From the NCBI GenBank assembly GCA_037349105.1, contig JAYJMM010000090.1:1166001-1230000 (forward strand): a DNA stretch of 64,000 bases, given 5' to 3'. Below are positions 1 through 12,300 of the stretch, piece by piece (position 1 is the stretch's first letter; each line of letters opens with the position of its first letter). The notes under the pieces are model-generated. The model ran no database searches, was not told where the DNA came from, and saw nothing but the letters and a program-made list of their open reading frames with translations. Source of the stretch: Limnomonas spitsbergensis. Taxonomy: Eukaryota > Chlorophyta > Chlorophyceae > Chlamydomonadales. The position numbers and the translations under genes are program-made.

Positions 1-74
1 TAAACCCTGATGTCTGCCCCTAACAACAATAACAACGACAACCTGAAACCCTGAACCCTTAACCCTAAACACTA

Positions 75-3000
75 ATGCCTGCCCCACTCACATCAACAAC
101 CCTATTCGACAGGTACAACGACGCCATTCAGAAGATCCAGGAGAAGATCCAGCTCCGTGACCTGCCCCACGTGATATCAACCTTTCGGAAAGCGGACGCG
201 AGCGTCAATGGCTGCATGGACTGGACGCAGTTCAGAGGCATGCTCAAGAAGCTCGACTTTGGGGTCGGCGACGTGGATGATAGGGTGGGTTGGGTGCGCA
301 CTGTGGCATGCACACCGCGGCTGTCCAGCAACCAGTGTTGCTTTCATCGTGACTCAGCTACATGTCAGCTACAGCCTGGCCTCCAGCCGGAGGCACCATT
401 TGTGGCCGGCCATGCTGCTCTTGCCGCCAGCCAAGGGCCTGTCCAGGTTAGGTCCCAATCCGGCCTTAGGTTCGGCGACATGGCTGACAGGGTGGGTCCA
501 ATGGTAGTGGTGCGGATGTGGCTACAGCCCCAAGCTGCGTTATTTGCGCTTTATACCCCTCTGGTCTCCAAAGGGGAACAGTGCGCTTGTGGCGGGTTGC
601 GGTGGTAAACCCCGCAGCCCCCCTCCCTTCCTCCCCCTACGTGTGGCAGGGGGGCAGGGGGGGTAATCCCCTCGAGCTCAATTGTTGGTCCCATCAGATA
701 AGTTTTCCCCCCCATAACCTCCATGCCCCTGTGAGGTGTAGCTTTTCTTTCTTTCTGGCAGGGTGGGATGGGTGCGCACGGACGCCCACACCGCAGCAGC
801 TGAGCAGCCTGCCACGGTAACCGCAATATTAGCAGCCTTAGCAGCCTGATACGTTAATTGCAGCCTAAGCAGCCTTAGCAGCCTGATACGTTAATCGCAG
901 CCTAAGCAGCCTTAGCAGCCTGATACGTTAATCGCAGCCTAAGCAGCCTTAGCAGCCTGATACGTTAATCGCAGCCTAAGCAGCCTTAGCAGCCTTAGCA
1001 GCCTTAGCAGCCTGATACGTTAATCGCAGCCTAAGCAGCCTTAGCAGCCTTAGCAGCCTTAGCAGCCTGATACGTTAATCGCAGCCTAAGCAGCCTTAGC
1101 AGCCTTAGCAGCCTGATACGTTAATTGCAGCCTAAGCAGCCTTAGCAGCCTTAGCAGCCTTAGCAGCCTGATACGTTAATCGCAGCCTAAGCAGCCTTAG
1201 CAGCCTGATACGTTAATTGCAGCCTAAGCAGCCTTAGCAGCCTTAGCAGCCTTAGCAGCCTGATACGTTAATCGCAGCCTAAGCAGCCTTAGCAGCCTTA
1301 GCAGCCTTAGCAGCCTTAGCAGCCTGATACGTTAATCGCAGCCTAAGCAGCCTTAGCAGCCTGATACGTTAATTGCAGCCTAAGCAGCCTTAGCAGCCTT
1401 AGCAGCCTTAGCAGCCTGATACGTTAATCGCAGCCTAAGCAGCCTTAGCAGCCTGATACGTTAATCGCAGCCTAAGCAGCCTTAGCAGCCTGATACGTTA
1501 ATCGCAGCCTAAGCAGCCTTAGCAGCCTTAGCAGCCTTAGCAGCCTGATACGTTAATCGCAGCCTAAGCAGCCTTAGCAGCCTGATACGTTAATTGCAGC
1601 CTAAGCAGCCTTAGCAGCCTTAGCAGCCTTAGCAGCCTGATACGTTAATCGCAGCCTGAGCATCCTGCCAGTAGTAAGCGACTAAAAACTGTTGTTCTGT
1701 AAGTTGCTTGAAACCGCCGGACCCCAACCCCAGCCGTAGTAGTTCAAGACATATAGGTTTTAGTAGTGTGGCAGTTAGGGTGAAGGGTTTAGCCCTAAAA
1801 CCTAAGACCTGAAGGTGTGGCGGTTAGGGTGAAGGGTTTAGCCCTTACGGTATACCGAAAACCTTCAAGGCAGTAGTATGAGGTTTGCACTGAAGTGGCA
1901 GTATTGAGTCCCCCCACATGCCAGTGAGGGAAGGGATGTTTCTTTTCATGTGCCTCAAGCCAGGTTAAGTAGGCCACTGGCCGGCCACCACTGGGGGCAA
2001 ATTGGAGCGAAACCCGGGCCTCAAATTGTCTGCAATACGTTGGGTTCAGGATATCGACAGACCGGTACATTGTGATTCCAGCACGCTGCGGTTGGCTCTG
2101 TAACCGATTGTACTGCTGTACAGCCTGTCGTACTTCATGCTGTACTGCACAGGTCATTGAAATGATCATGGAAGTTGTGGGGGTAGGCGACTGCTCACAT
2201 GTCAACTACGGGGATTTTGTCGGGACGATGCGCCTCAACAAGGTGCCGTACATGTGAGTATCTGGACGGGCTGGGGATTCTTCAGACTTCCTTCACTTTG
2301 GGGGGTCCTGTTTTCCTAGTTTTTACTGTCTGTTCTATTCCTTTCTCCACTAGCCTTTCTCCACTAACAGCTGATGACCGGCGACCTCAATAAATTCCGA
2401 GGAGCGTTCCAGCGCGCCGACGAAAACAAGGACGGCAATGTCAGCTACGAGCAGTTCGTGTCGGCAATGAAGGTGAGGCCCGGGCAAGCAAGTGGGGAGG
2501 AGAGGGAGGGGGCGGGTAGGTAGGGAGGGAGATAGAGGGTGAGAAGGAGAATCGGGAAGAGAAGGAGGGGGAGGGGGGGGGAGGGAGAATCGGAAGGAGG
2601 AGGGGGGAGGAGAGGGAGGGGGCGGAAAGGTGGAGAGGGAGATAGAGGGTGGGGGGGGAATCGGGAAGAGAAGGAGGGGGGAGGGGGGGGAGGAGAAGGA
2701 GGGGGCAGAAAGGTGGAGAGGGAGATAGAGGGTGGGGAGGGGGAATCGGGAAGATAAGGAGGGGGGAGGGGGGGGAGGAGAGGGAGGGGGCGGGAAGGTG
2801 GAGAGGGAGATAGAGGGTGGGGGGGAGGATCTCTTTGCTGATGCCCGTCCTGACGACGGAATGAGGCCTGTCCATTCAGCGTTAGGGTGAGCAGACGTGT
2901 TTTCTGCAGGGGAAACCAGCACGACGCGATTCGTGGCAACCGCAGTTCGAATTTCCACTTTCGAAATCCCGCCTGCCCCCAGGGCCTGGACCAGCAGCGC

Positions 3001-3321
3001 GGGCTGATGTACACAGACCAGTACCTCCAACGCCAGTTCCGAGAGGCCGACAGCGGCTACACGCGCGGCGTCGATTACGAGGCGCTGCTGATGGCGGGCG
3101 CGCCCGGCCCGCCCGAGTTCACAAAGCCAAAGCTGCTGCGCTCGAGCACGCTGGCGGCGCCGTGGGAGTGGCGGCCAAACCCGGTGGTCCAGCAGATCGT
3201 TGCGCAGCAGCACCAGCGACAGCACACGTGCACGTTGCTGGCCTCGTCAGTGCAGGCCATGCAGCGCCTGGGTACAGCACAGGCCGGCGCCAGGCCGGCT
3301 TCGTCGGCGTTGCGAGCCTGA
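75..3321 (+). CDS. EF-hand calcium-binding protein, four exons
   Basis: Proposed exons are 75-284, 2153-2242, 2371-2472 and 2983-3321, all in phase 0, giving 246 residues. Each intron has GT-AG ends. Two canonical-looking calcium loops are visible: residues 41-52 (D, S, N, G, D at the ligand positions, Q at the last) and residues 117-128 (sequence DENKDGNVSYEQ, again ending in Q). Two weaker loops follow the same spacing near residues 83-94 and in exon 4, so it is calmodulin-like in layout with a basic C-terminal tail containing WEWRPNP. The role is likely calcium sensing, but I cannot assign an orthologue. The start is uncertain. The ATG at 75 gives an uninterrupted frame, yet a possible acceptor at 110-111 means this could be an internal exon of a gene starting left of the window. 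Exon 2 must end at 2242 rather than at the nearby GTGAGT (2254), because only the former keeps the frame open into exon 3. Confidence 0.8.
464..785 (+). repeat. Decayed copies of EF-hand exon 1 donor junction
   Basis: Positions 472-497 repeat the end of exon 1 and the start of intron 1 (GGCGACRTGG, then AGGGTGGGT). Positions 760-780 repeat the intron start (GGGTGGGWTGGGTGCGCAC). Both lie downstream of the true donor at 285. Neither is likely to be an exon. Confidence 0.6.
829..1668. repeat. 37-bp minisatellite in EF-hand intron 1
   Basis: About 18 copies of a unit ending in TGATACGTTAATC are separated by one to five copies of a nested 9-bp word (CAGCCTTAG). The higher-order pattern of long and short units repeats, which suggests block duplication as well as slippage. 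It lies wholly inside the first intron of the EF-hand gene. Confidence 0.95.
2480..2838. repeat. Purine-rich (GGGA) tandem array in EF-hand intron 3
   Basis: Four imperfect copies of a unit of roughly 75-110 bp contain AGGTGGAGAGGGAGATAGAG and runs of G. The strand is almost pure purine over more than 300 bp, so it could form triplex or quadruplex structures. Open frames on the opposite strand here are only Pro/Ser low complexity. Confidence 0.85.
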
Positions 3322-5860
3322 GGGTTTAGGGTTTAGGTTTAAGCCCGTTATCTTAAACCCTAGACAACACCTGCTTCGTTAGCGCTGCGCGCGTGATGAG
3401 AGCGCAGGGTCGAGTAGGGTGTCTTGGCTGATGGCTTCAGACCCACAACCTCAGCTGGATGGATTTGGACTGCATATTCCCTTGATGCGAGGTTTTTAAC
3501 GCAACCACCACAGCCTGTTCCAAAAGGGCCAGTCTAACCGACCTGGCATACGCTCCTGTCATAGCCAGGCAGAGTTAACCCATTTCTGCCTGGCTCGTCC
3601 CACAATGTTCACTTCCAAGCATGTTTTTGCCACTCGCCACACAAAAAAATCTCCTATTTGCTCTGCCCTACTGAAACTCACCACCGACCACACCACTGAA
3701 AAAAATGGTGAGTGTCGTAAGCGACAGCGTTAGATTCTAACGCGTTAGAGGGTTTCAGGGTTCGGAGGGAAAAGAAACCCAGGGTAATTATGGTCAAAAC
3801 AAAGAGCTGCATCATGAGTGATATGCCTAGAAATGCCATGACACATGAATAAAATGATGGCGTAATTAATTGATTGATGACCGCACTTGTTGGTGTGCCT
3901 GCTGATCGCCTTCTCGGTTTGTAGGTTGAAGATGGTCACACTTAGAATGACTACAAATAAATTGTCTGGCTCTCTCTGTGCTCTCTTTCTTTCCTACTTC
4001 ATAACCGCATTTTACTCGTCCTCTGACTTGTGTTGAGGACGTGGTAGGCATTGTGGAGGCCTAGTTTGTTTGTTTTACTTGCCTCCTTAGGGAATAGGCT
4101 TGAGAGGGGCAGGGATGCTTTAGACTGCCTTTCCTTTGGGGGGGGGGGGGGTATTTCTTTCTCCTTTGTGTTCTTCTCCTTCTCTCCCTCTTTTACCGTA
4201 AGGTCCTTTTCTTTTCTCCCAACGGGACAGATGGGCGCCCACGCGGCTGAGCCTTTTTGAGCAGGGCCCAGAGTTGTAATGTCATTGACTCGTCCATCTG
4301 TCATTATCGAAGCAATGGATCCTCAGCCATCCCTAGGAGATCGATGCTATTCTCTGAGTGATCCAAGCCTGTTATGCGCCCACGTGGCCGAGCCTTCTTT
4401 AGCAGGTCTCAGAGGTGTAACGTCATTGAAAGAATCCCCGTAACAATTGACGTACAAGACCCCGTTTACAGTAGAGAAGAGTCAAGGTAAAATTGAATTA
4501 GCACTCGCTGCCTGCCTTGATTGGCTGAATCCCCGGCTAACTAAAAATATTTCGAGGTAATCGAATCACAGCGCAGGCAAAAAGCCATATTATGATCACT
4601 CCGCGCCGTGCAGCGGCCAAGTTGTAAAAATAAATACCAGATCGGTATGGCGCACCCTTATTGTGTATATTTGTCAGAATCACCGCTCTGAAAGAAAAAA
4701 AACATAAACTATTTAAAAATCTGAAGCTCTACGGATTTTAAAACAGTTGGACACTTCTTTTTGTATCCGATATTGTAGTTGGTCCGAGGATATAATGAAG
4801 GTCCTCGCAACGCTTAATGCATTGCCCTGACGTTAGCTCCGCGCGACGCTCAAAGCCACTACGATTAGTCCACTCCATCAGAAAAATGACTTTGCTGGTG
4901 ATTCACATGAGCACTATCTAGTACGTAGACTGCTCAGTTCTTGTCAGTAGGCCTCCGAGTTCTCTCGAGCCCCAGCCCCGAGGAGAGGCCTGCCTTCATG
5001 AGCCGCTCGGAGAGGGCGCTCAATCGCTCACATGTGTCGTGTGGTGGTGTAAGCCTCACGAGTACATGCAGCAAGAAAGAAAGAAAGCTACGCCCTGTGG
5101 GGGGCATGAGAGTTAAGGAAGCCTGGGCTGAAGCCACATCCGCGCCGTTACCGTTTGCATGCGGCATTTCTTGATCCTTACAGTCGACAGGGCAATTAAG
5201 GGGACATCTTGAAGCCACTAGACATATGGAACTTTTCTAACATTAAGAACTATGAGAATTTATTTTCCGTTTACATCGATTGGAACTTCAAGTCCAACTG
5301 CCGGTAAAAAAAACGGACAGGAGACTGAAGAAGCACGAGGCGCATGACATGGATGGAGATGTCATGAATTGTGCTACCATAAAGAGCCCATCGGCCTGCA
5401 ACAAATCTTTAGTCCAATGAGAAGGGCAGCGAAGATCTTAGGGTTCACACTCTCAGTCATGGGAGCCTCTCCAACCATGTCCATGGAAAACGCAACATGT
5501 GCGTTCCACGAATCCAGAGTCCCATGAAAAGCTTTGCACAGCGATGAAACATGCACAAACACGCAAATTGCGGCGTTTTGGTAACCGGCAACAGAGACCG
5601 CCTAATCTGTCTGCCCAGTAAGATCAACAGGCAGCCATGCAGCCAGCAACATGCAAAAAGCACAAACGCCCAACGTTAAGGTATGCTTTATCCCCTCCTC
5701 CAAAACATCTCAATCTATCATCCATGTTTCCTCATTTCGCAGTCGGCCCACCCGCCCGCCAGCAAGGCAGCAAGCCAAACCAAGACCCCCGGACGTTCAT
5801 CCAAAACCCAAGTGTCAGCTGGCATCGCTCCTTGTTTTTTTGAGGGTACTAGTGAGAGGA
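3322..5860. other. Gene-poor region, 3' flank of EF-hand gene
   Basis: No convincing exon is seen on either strand. Base composition drops to moderate GC. The stretch holds two copies of a dispersed repeat (4233-4429) and several short AT-rich segments. The longest open frames are short and lack splice or family support. Confidence 0.6.
4233..4429. repeat. Two copies of a ~55-bp dispersed repeat
   Basis: Copies lie at 4233-4287 and 4375-4429. Both begin around GGGCGCCCACG, carry GAGCCTT and AGAGKTGTAAYGTCATTGA, and differ by point changes. The same element recurs at 21347-21388 and 21860-21915. Read on the minus strand the copies give related peptides (TPLGPAQEGSAAWAP-like), which may be a remnant of coding sequence in a transposon or simply a short interspersed repeat. 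Confidence 0.7.
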
Positions 5861-6100
5861 AATGTGTGTGGCAGGGCTCAGCCAGCCGATCCAGTGGCAG
5901 GGCTCAGTGGCAGGGCTCAGTGGCAGGGCTCAGTGGCAGGGCTCAGCCAGCCGATCCAGGCAACACTTTCAAAGCAGCAGGAACGTGACTGTCAGCTGGT
6001 ACCGCTCCTTGTCTAACTCGGCACTGGCCCTAGCCGCGTCCACCCATGCATGCAGCCGGGACCGCAGCCCCCCAGATCACCGGGTTCCATGTTCCTGCCC
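5805..6100 (-). pseudogene. Decayed copies of the PIH1 terminal exon
   Basis: On the minus strand 5951-6090 repeats the last coding bases, the stop codon and the 3' flank of the PIH1 gene. It reads LDKERYQLTVTFLLL then stop, against FDKKRRQLTVSFPLL then stop in the intact exon, and the shared 3' flank includes GTGTTGCCTGGATCGGCTG. A third, shorter fragment lies at 5805-5835. These look like tandem duplicates downstream of the real stop, not exons. Confidence 0.75.
5888..5946. repeat. Short tandem repeat of GCAGGGCTCAGTG
   Basis: A 13-bp word is repeated four to five times immediately beside the decayed copy of the PIH1 terminal exon. Confidence 0.9.
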
Positions 6101-6361
6101 CCTTCATAAAGAAGGGTGGCATGGCTGCACCATAGTCCTGGCTGAGCACGGTAGCTGGAATTGACCTTGCTCATCCCCTACCCGCCCCACGCAGTCGATC
6201 GTTGAGCAAAGCCCAGCGGGGAAGCACCGTGCTGAGCCTGCCCCCCCTGCTCCGCCCGTCACCTTCACAGCATCAGGGACTCAAACCGAAAGCTGACGCC
6301 GCTTTCACGACACACATAACAATTGACACAGACAGGCAGGCAGCCGATCCAGGCAACACTT

Positions 6362-9300
6362 TCACAGCAGTGGGAACGAGACCGTCAGCTGGCGCCGCTT
6401 CTTGTCAAACTTGGCACTGGCCCCCGCCTCGCCCACGCGCGCTGGCAGCCGGACTCGCAGCTCCCCGCCCCCCTGCGCTGCTCCGCCCGAGACGCGAAGA
6501 ACCACATCGAGGCCCTGAGAGTCCACCTCAATGTCCACGTCCCCCGCGCGACAAGCAGCCGGCAGGTGCGCTTGCACCAGCACGTGCGCAGACGCACCCC
6601 CTGAGCACGCCTCCATCAGGGTCGCCTGCACGAGGCATGGTAGCATGATACGCCTTGATACGGCGCAATAAGGCACAGGTTCATCCAGATTGTACTACTT
6701 AAGTGCCACGATACAGCCTGATACGGCACAGGTTCAGCCGGATTGTACTACTCAAGTGCCACAAGACAGATCGATATGGCACAGGTTCATCCGGATTGTG
6801 CTTCCATGGCACGAAGTAGACGTGTGAGAGAGGTGCAAGAGGCACAAGGGGTGGGGGGGGGGGGAGCTGCTACCGGTAATCGGTACTGATGGTTTGGCGG
6901 CTCACTTTGGAGAAAAGAAAAGATAACACGGATGCAGCGTGGATTTTGGGATCACCGATTGTGTCAACACAAGTAAAAAGCGGACAGCGAATGGAATTCA
7001 CCAAAGCAATATCACGACGCTTGTCCTGCCTAGACCATCTTGGCAGTACAGTGCCAGGGGGGGCATGGTCAGGCATGACCATGTGGCAGCAGATCCCTTA
7101 GAGGTTGGCTGCCATGCGTGTGCCTACCTTGAAGGGATCTGCCGCCACATGGTCATGCCTGACAGCGGCATGGGGGCAAGAGGCAAAGGGGTAAAAGATC
7201 GCAAGAGGTAGATCCCAGCTGGCAGCCGGCCAGTTTTCGGGGCTTTGTGGTCAATGTTTCTTTTTCGGCTACGAGGCCACCTTCAGCAGGCCTCCACACG
7301 GCCACCGAAGGACTGATTGGACCAAACCTACCCTGACCTATGACTAGTAACCAAGGCAGCATGGCTGGCAACAATCAGGGCCTCCCCGGCCAGAGGTCGG
7401 GAGGTAACTGACATGTAGCTGAGCCACGAAAAAAAGAAACAATGCTTGTTGTGCGCGGAGGGTGCTACCATGGTGTTAGGATACCGCGCAGGCCGAGCCG
7501 GATTGACGTGTTGCAATCCACACTATTGAATCCCGTATCGGGCCAAAGTATCGTGCGGCATCGCGTCGTATCATATATCGTATCATGTATCCCTGCCGCG
7601 CAGGACGAGCCGGATTGATATGGCCTCCTCCTCGCTCGCCTCGGGTCACATTGCTCATTCATTCACCGGACAACCCGACTGGAGGGAGGTAAACTCTGAA
7701 CCTGCCTTGAAAAACAAAAGCCCGGAGCAAGCCCTGGGCATGTCTATTATACACCGGAGGCCCTACACACTGCCTGGATAACCGTGCCTGGATAATCGCA
7801 ATATCTGGGCTTATCCAGGCACGTTTGGGCTCATGGCCTAAACTTGCCAAAATAAGCCCCTAATCTGGGCTTATCCAGGCACGTTTGGGCTATTGGACTC
7901 ATGGCCTAAACGAAGGCCATGAGCCCAACATCTGCCTGGACACACGTCCTGAGCCCCAAACCTGCCTGGACACACGTCCTGAACCCCAAGCCTGCCTGGA
8001 CATACCTCCTGAACCCCAAGCCTGCCTGGACATACGTCCTGAACCCCAAGCCTGCCTGGACATACGTCCTGAACCCCAAGCCTGCCTGGACATACGTCCT
8101 GAACCCCAAGCCTGCCTGGACATACCTCCTGAACCCCAAGCCTGCCTGGACATACCTCCTGAACCCCAAGCCTGCCTGGACATACGTCCTGAACCCCAAG
8201 CCTGCCTGGACATACCTCCTGAACCCCAAGCCTGCCTGGACATACGTCCTGAACCCCAAGCCTGCCTGGACATACCTCCTGAACCCCAAGCCTGCCTGGA
8301 CATATGTCCTGAACCCCAAGCCTGCCTGGACATACCTCCTGAACCCCAAGCCTGCCTGGACATACGTCCTGAACCCCAAGCCTGCCTGGACATACCTCCT
8401 GAACCCCAAGCCTGCCTGGACATACGTCCTGAACCCCAAGCCTGCCTGGACATACGTCCTGAACCCCAAGCCTGCCTGGACATACGTCCTGAACCCCAAG
8501 CCTGCCTGGACATACCTCCTGAACCCCAAGCCTGCCTGGACATACCTCCTGAACCCCAAGCCTGCCTGGACATACGTCCTGAACCCCAAGCCTGCCTGGA
8601 CATACGTCCTGAACCCCAAGCCTGCCTGGACATACGTCCTGAACCCCAAGCCTGCCTGGACATACGTCCTGAACCCCAAGCCTGCCTGGACATACGTCCT
8701 GAACCCCAAGCCTGCCTGGACATACGTCCTGAACCCCAAGCCTGCCTGGACATACGTCCTGAACCCCAAGCCTGCCTGGACATACGTCCTGAACCCCAAG
8801 CCTGCCTGGACATACGTCCTGAACCCCAAGCCTGCCTGGACATACGTCCTGAACCCCAAGCCTGCCTGGACATACGTCCTGAACCCCAAGCCTGCCTGGA
8901 CATACGTCCTGAACCCCAAGCCTGCCTGGACATACGTCCTGAACCCCAAGCCTGCCTGGACATACGTCCTGAACCCCAAGCCTGCATGGACATACGTCCT
9001 GAACCCCAAGCCTGCATGGACATACGTCCTGAACCCCAAGCCTGCCTGGACATACGTCCTGAGCCCCAAGCCTGCATGGACATACGTCCTGAACCCCAAG
9101 CCTGCATGGACATACGTCCTGAACCCCAAGCCTGCCTGGACATACGTCCTGAGCCCCAAGCCTGCCTGGACATACGTCCTGAACCCCAAGCCTGCCTGGA
9201 CATACCTCCTGAACCCCAAGCCTGCATGGACATACGTCCTGAACCCCAAGCCTGCCTGGACATACGTCCTGAACCCCAAGCCTGCCTGGACATACCTCCT

Positions 9301-12300
9301 GAACCCCAAGCCTGCATGGACATACCTCCTGAACCCCAAGCCTGCATGGACATACGTCCTGAACCCCAAGCCTGCCTGGACATACGTCCTGAACCCCAAG
9401 CCTGCCTGGACATACCTCCTGAACCCCAAGCCTGCATGGACATACGTCCTGAACCCCAAGCCTGCCTGGACATACGTCCTGAACCCCAAGCCTGCATGGA
9501 CATACGTCCTGAACCCCAAGCCTGCATGGACATACGTCCTGAACCCCAAGCCTGCATGGACATACGTCCTGAACCCCAAGCCTGCCTGGACATATGTCCT
9601 GAACCCCAAGCCTGCATGGACATACGTCCTGAACCCCAAGCCTGCATGGACATACGTCCTGAACCCCAAGCCTGCATGGACATACGTCCTGAACCCCAAG
9701 CCTGCCTGGACATACCTCCTGAACCCCAAGCCTGCCTGGACATACGTCCTGAACCCCAAGCCTGCATGGACATACGTCCTGAACCCCAAGCCTGCCTGGA
9801 CATACGTCCTGAACCCCAAGCCTGCATGGACATACCTCCTGAACCCCAAGCCTGCCTGGACATACGTCCTGAACCCCAAGCCTGCATGGACATACGTCCT
9901 GAACCCCAAGCCTGCATGGACATACCTCCTGAACCCCAAGCCTGCATGGACATACGTCCTGAACCCCAAGCCTGCCTGGACATATGTCCTGAACCCCAAG
10001 CCTGCCTGGACATACGTCCTGAACCCCAAGCCTGCCTGGACATACGTCCTGAGCCCCAAGCCTGCATGGACATACGTCCTGAACCCCAAGCCTGCCTGGA
10101 CATACGTCCTGAACCCCAAGCCTGCCTGGACATACGTCCTGAACCCCAAGCCTGCCTGGACATACGTCCTGAACCCCAAGCCTGCCTGGACATACGTCCT
10201 GAACCCCAAGCCTGCCTGGACATACGTCCTGAACCCCAAGCCTGCCTGGATAAACAAAGACTCTAAGCAAGTCTTGGGCCTTGGGCATGCCTGGATAAAT
10301 GAGAGCCCTGCACCATAAGCCCTAGACCTGCCTAGATAAGCTAAGGCCCTCCAACAGAACCCTGCCTGTATAAACAAAGGCCCTAAACATGCCCTGAGCA
10401 TGCCTGGATGAACGAAGGCTGTAAGCCCTCTACCCGCCTGAACAAGCAATGAGGCGAGGACGCTAAACCATTAAGCCCTTAACTTACCAGGATAAAGGAG
10501 GGCCCAAAACCCTGAGCTGCCAGGATACAGAAAGAAAAAACTGAACCTGCCTGGATGGACGAGGGTTCCCTCGGCGATGTAGCCGGAGCGCCGGGCCCTC
10601 CTGCGCCAAGCGCCTTTGACGCAGCGGCAGCGCCTCCCGTATCTTCGCTCGCCCCGGACGCGAGCACAAAGTGCTCGATTGCAGGCGGCAGGCCTGCCAC
10701 CGCATCCACAGCAGCGGGTGCGCTGCCTGCGGACTCCCCCGGTCCACCAGCAGCAGCAGCCTCCGGAGGCATCTCGACAATCAGCGGGCCTTTCGGCGCG
10801 GCGGAGCCCAACCCCGCACGGCTGCCGCCGCTGCCGCCTACCGGTTCCCGCTGCTGCAAGCTGGGCGGCAGCGAGGAAGCGGCGCCAGATGACCCCATCC
10901 CAGGCCGCGACGACGGCGCTCCCGACAGGCTCGAGAGCTGGTCCAGCAGCGATTGGGGCATGCCCTCGGCAGCCGTGCCCTCGGCTGCACGGGTAACCGC
11001 AGCCGCCTTGATGCTGGCGTGCAGCGAAGTGTGCTCCGAATCCGACAGCATCAGGGGGTTCACCTGGAGGGTCGATTTAGGGTTTACACAAGATCAGGGA
11101 TCAGGGTTCAGGATCATCCTTGCAGGCAGGCAGCTGCAAGATTTAGAGATCCGGGGAAAGTGGTCCAAGTTCTGGGCTCTGAAACCATACGGGGCTTGCC
11201 TTCAAGGTAAGAGAGGGGTTAGTGGGGTTCTGGTTTAGAAAATCACAACCCCAAAACCGCAGGGCAGGGTGAGAAGGTAGTTTGGGGTTTCAGGTGGAAG
11301 GTTTAGGGTTTGATTTGTAGGGTTAAAAGGCAGCCCCTGTGCTCAGTGGTCCCCCCGGAGTGGATGGAGTTGTGCAATATGGACTCATACCGAATCGAGG
11401 GGTTTCACCAGCAGAATGATTTTTTGGCATTCAGGGTTTAGGGTTCTCCGGAAAACAAAAGGGCTGCTGTGACGTTAAGAGTGGTTCGCGAGACCCCTGT
11501 GATACTTTTAGCTATGTGCTAAAAAAGGCTATGGCACTTCATTTTGCTGGCGAAAAAGGATACGGCGCTTCTTTTTGCTGTGCTAAAAAAGCTACGACAC
11601 CTTTTTTTGCTGGCGAAAAAGGATACTGCGCTTCTCATTGCTGTGCTAAAAATGGATGCTGCGCTACTTTTAGCGGGTCAAAAATATACTATGATCCTTT
11701 TGGCTGTGTGCTGAAAAACTGATTCTGCGCTACAATGAGATGTGTGCTAAAAAGGCTACAACACAGCTAAAAGTACCGTAGATTTGATTTGCATCCCCTC
11801 AGGTATGAAAAAATGATTTCCTTTAATGCTGCCGTCAGGGCAAACTTTCGACCAAAACTCTTATTTTCTGACTGAAGTCTGGCATCAACAATCAAAAATT
11901 AGAACTTGTGTGGATCCCTCAACCCCAAACAACGTTATTTATTTATGAGGGAAGGTAAAGCATATCTACAGTAGCGTAGTAGCCCCTTGTAATCTGACGA
12001 ATCAGGGTCAGGGGTTCAAGCAGCACAGCCAAAAGCGAAAGCGAAAACCAGGGTATAGCGATATCTGACCCTCCACATTTATCTCCGTTAGAATCCAGCT
12101 TGAAGTTCATGCCGTGATGAGTTCATGCAGTTGAGGGTTTCCGTACTGGGGCTCTAGGGTTCATGCAGCTCAGGGTTTCCGTACTGGGGCTCTAGGGTTC
12201 ATGCCCTCAGCGGCGGCAGGAGCTCATTAGCTGAAGTCTGGTGGATGCCAGCGTCAGAGAGAGTGAGAAACTGAGAACCCCGTCGGCTCTTTGCTTAGCT

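Noticed and set aside
7871..10449. Reading frames of roughly 770-850 codons on both strands
   Set aside because: They run through a 30-bp tandem repeat with no stop in most frames. Four frames are open at once and there is no unique sequence, so they are artefacts of unit length.
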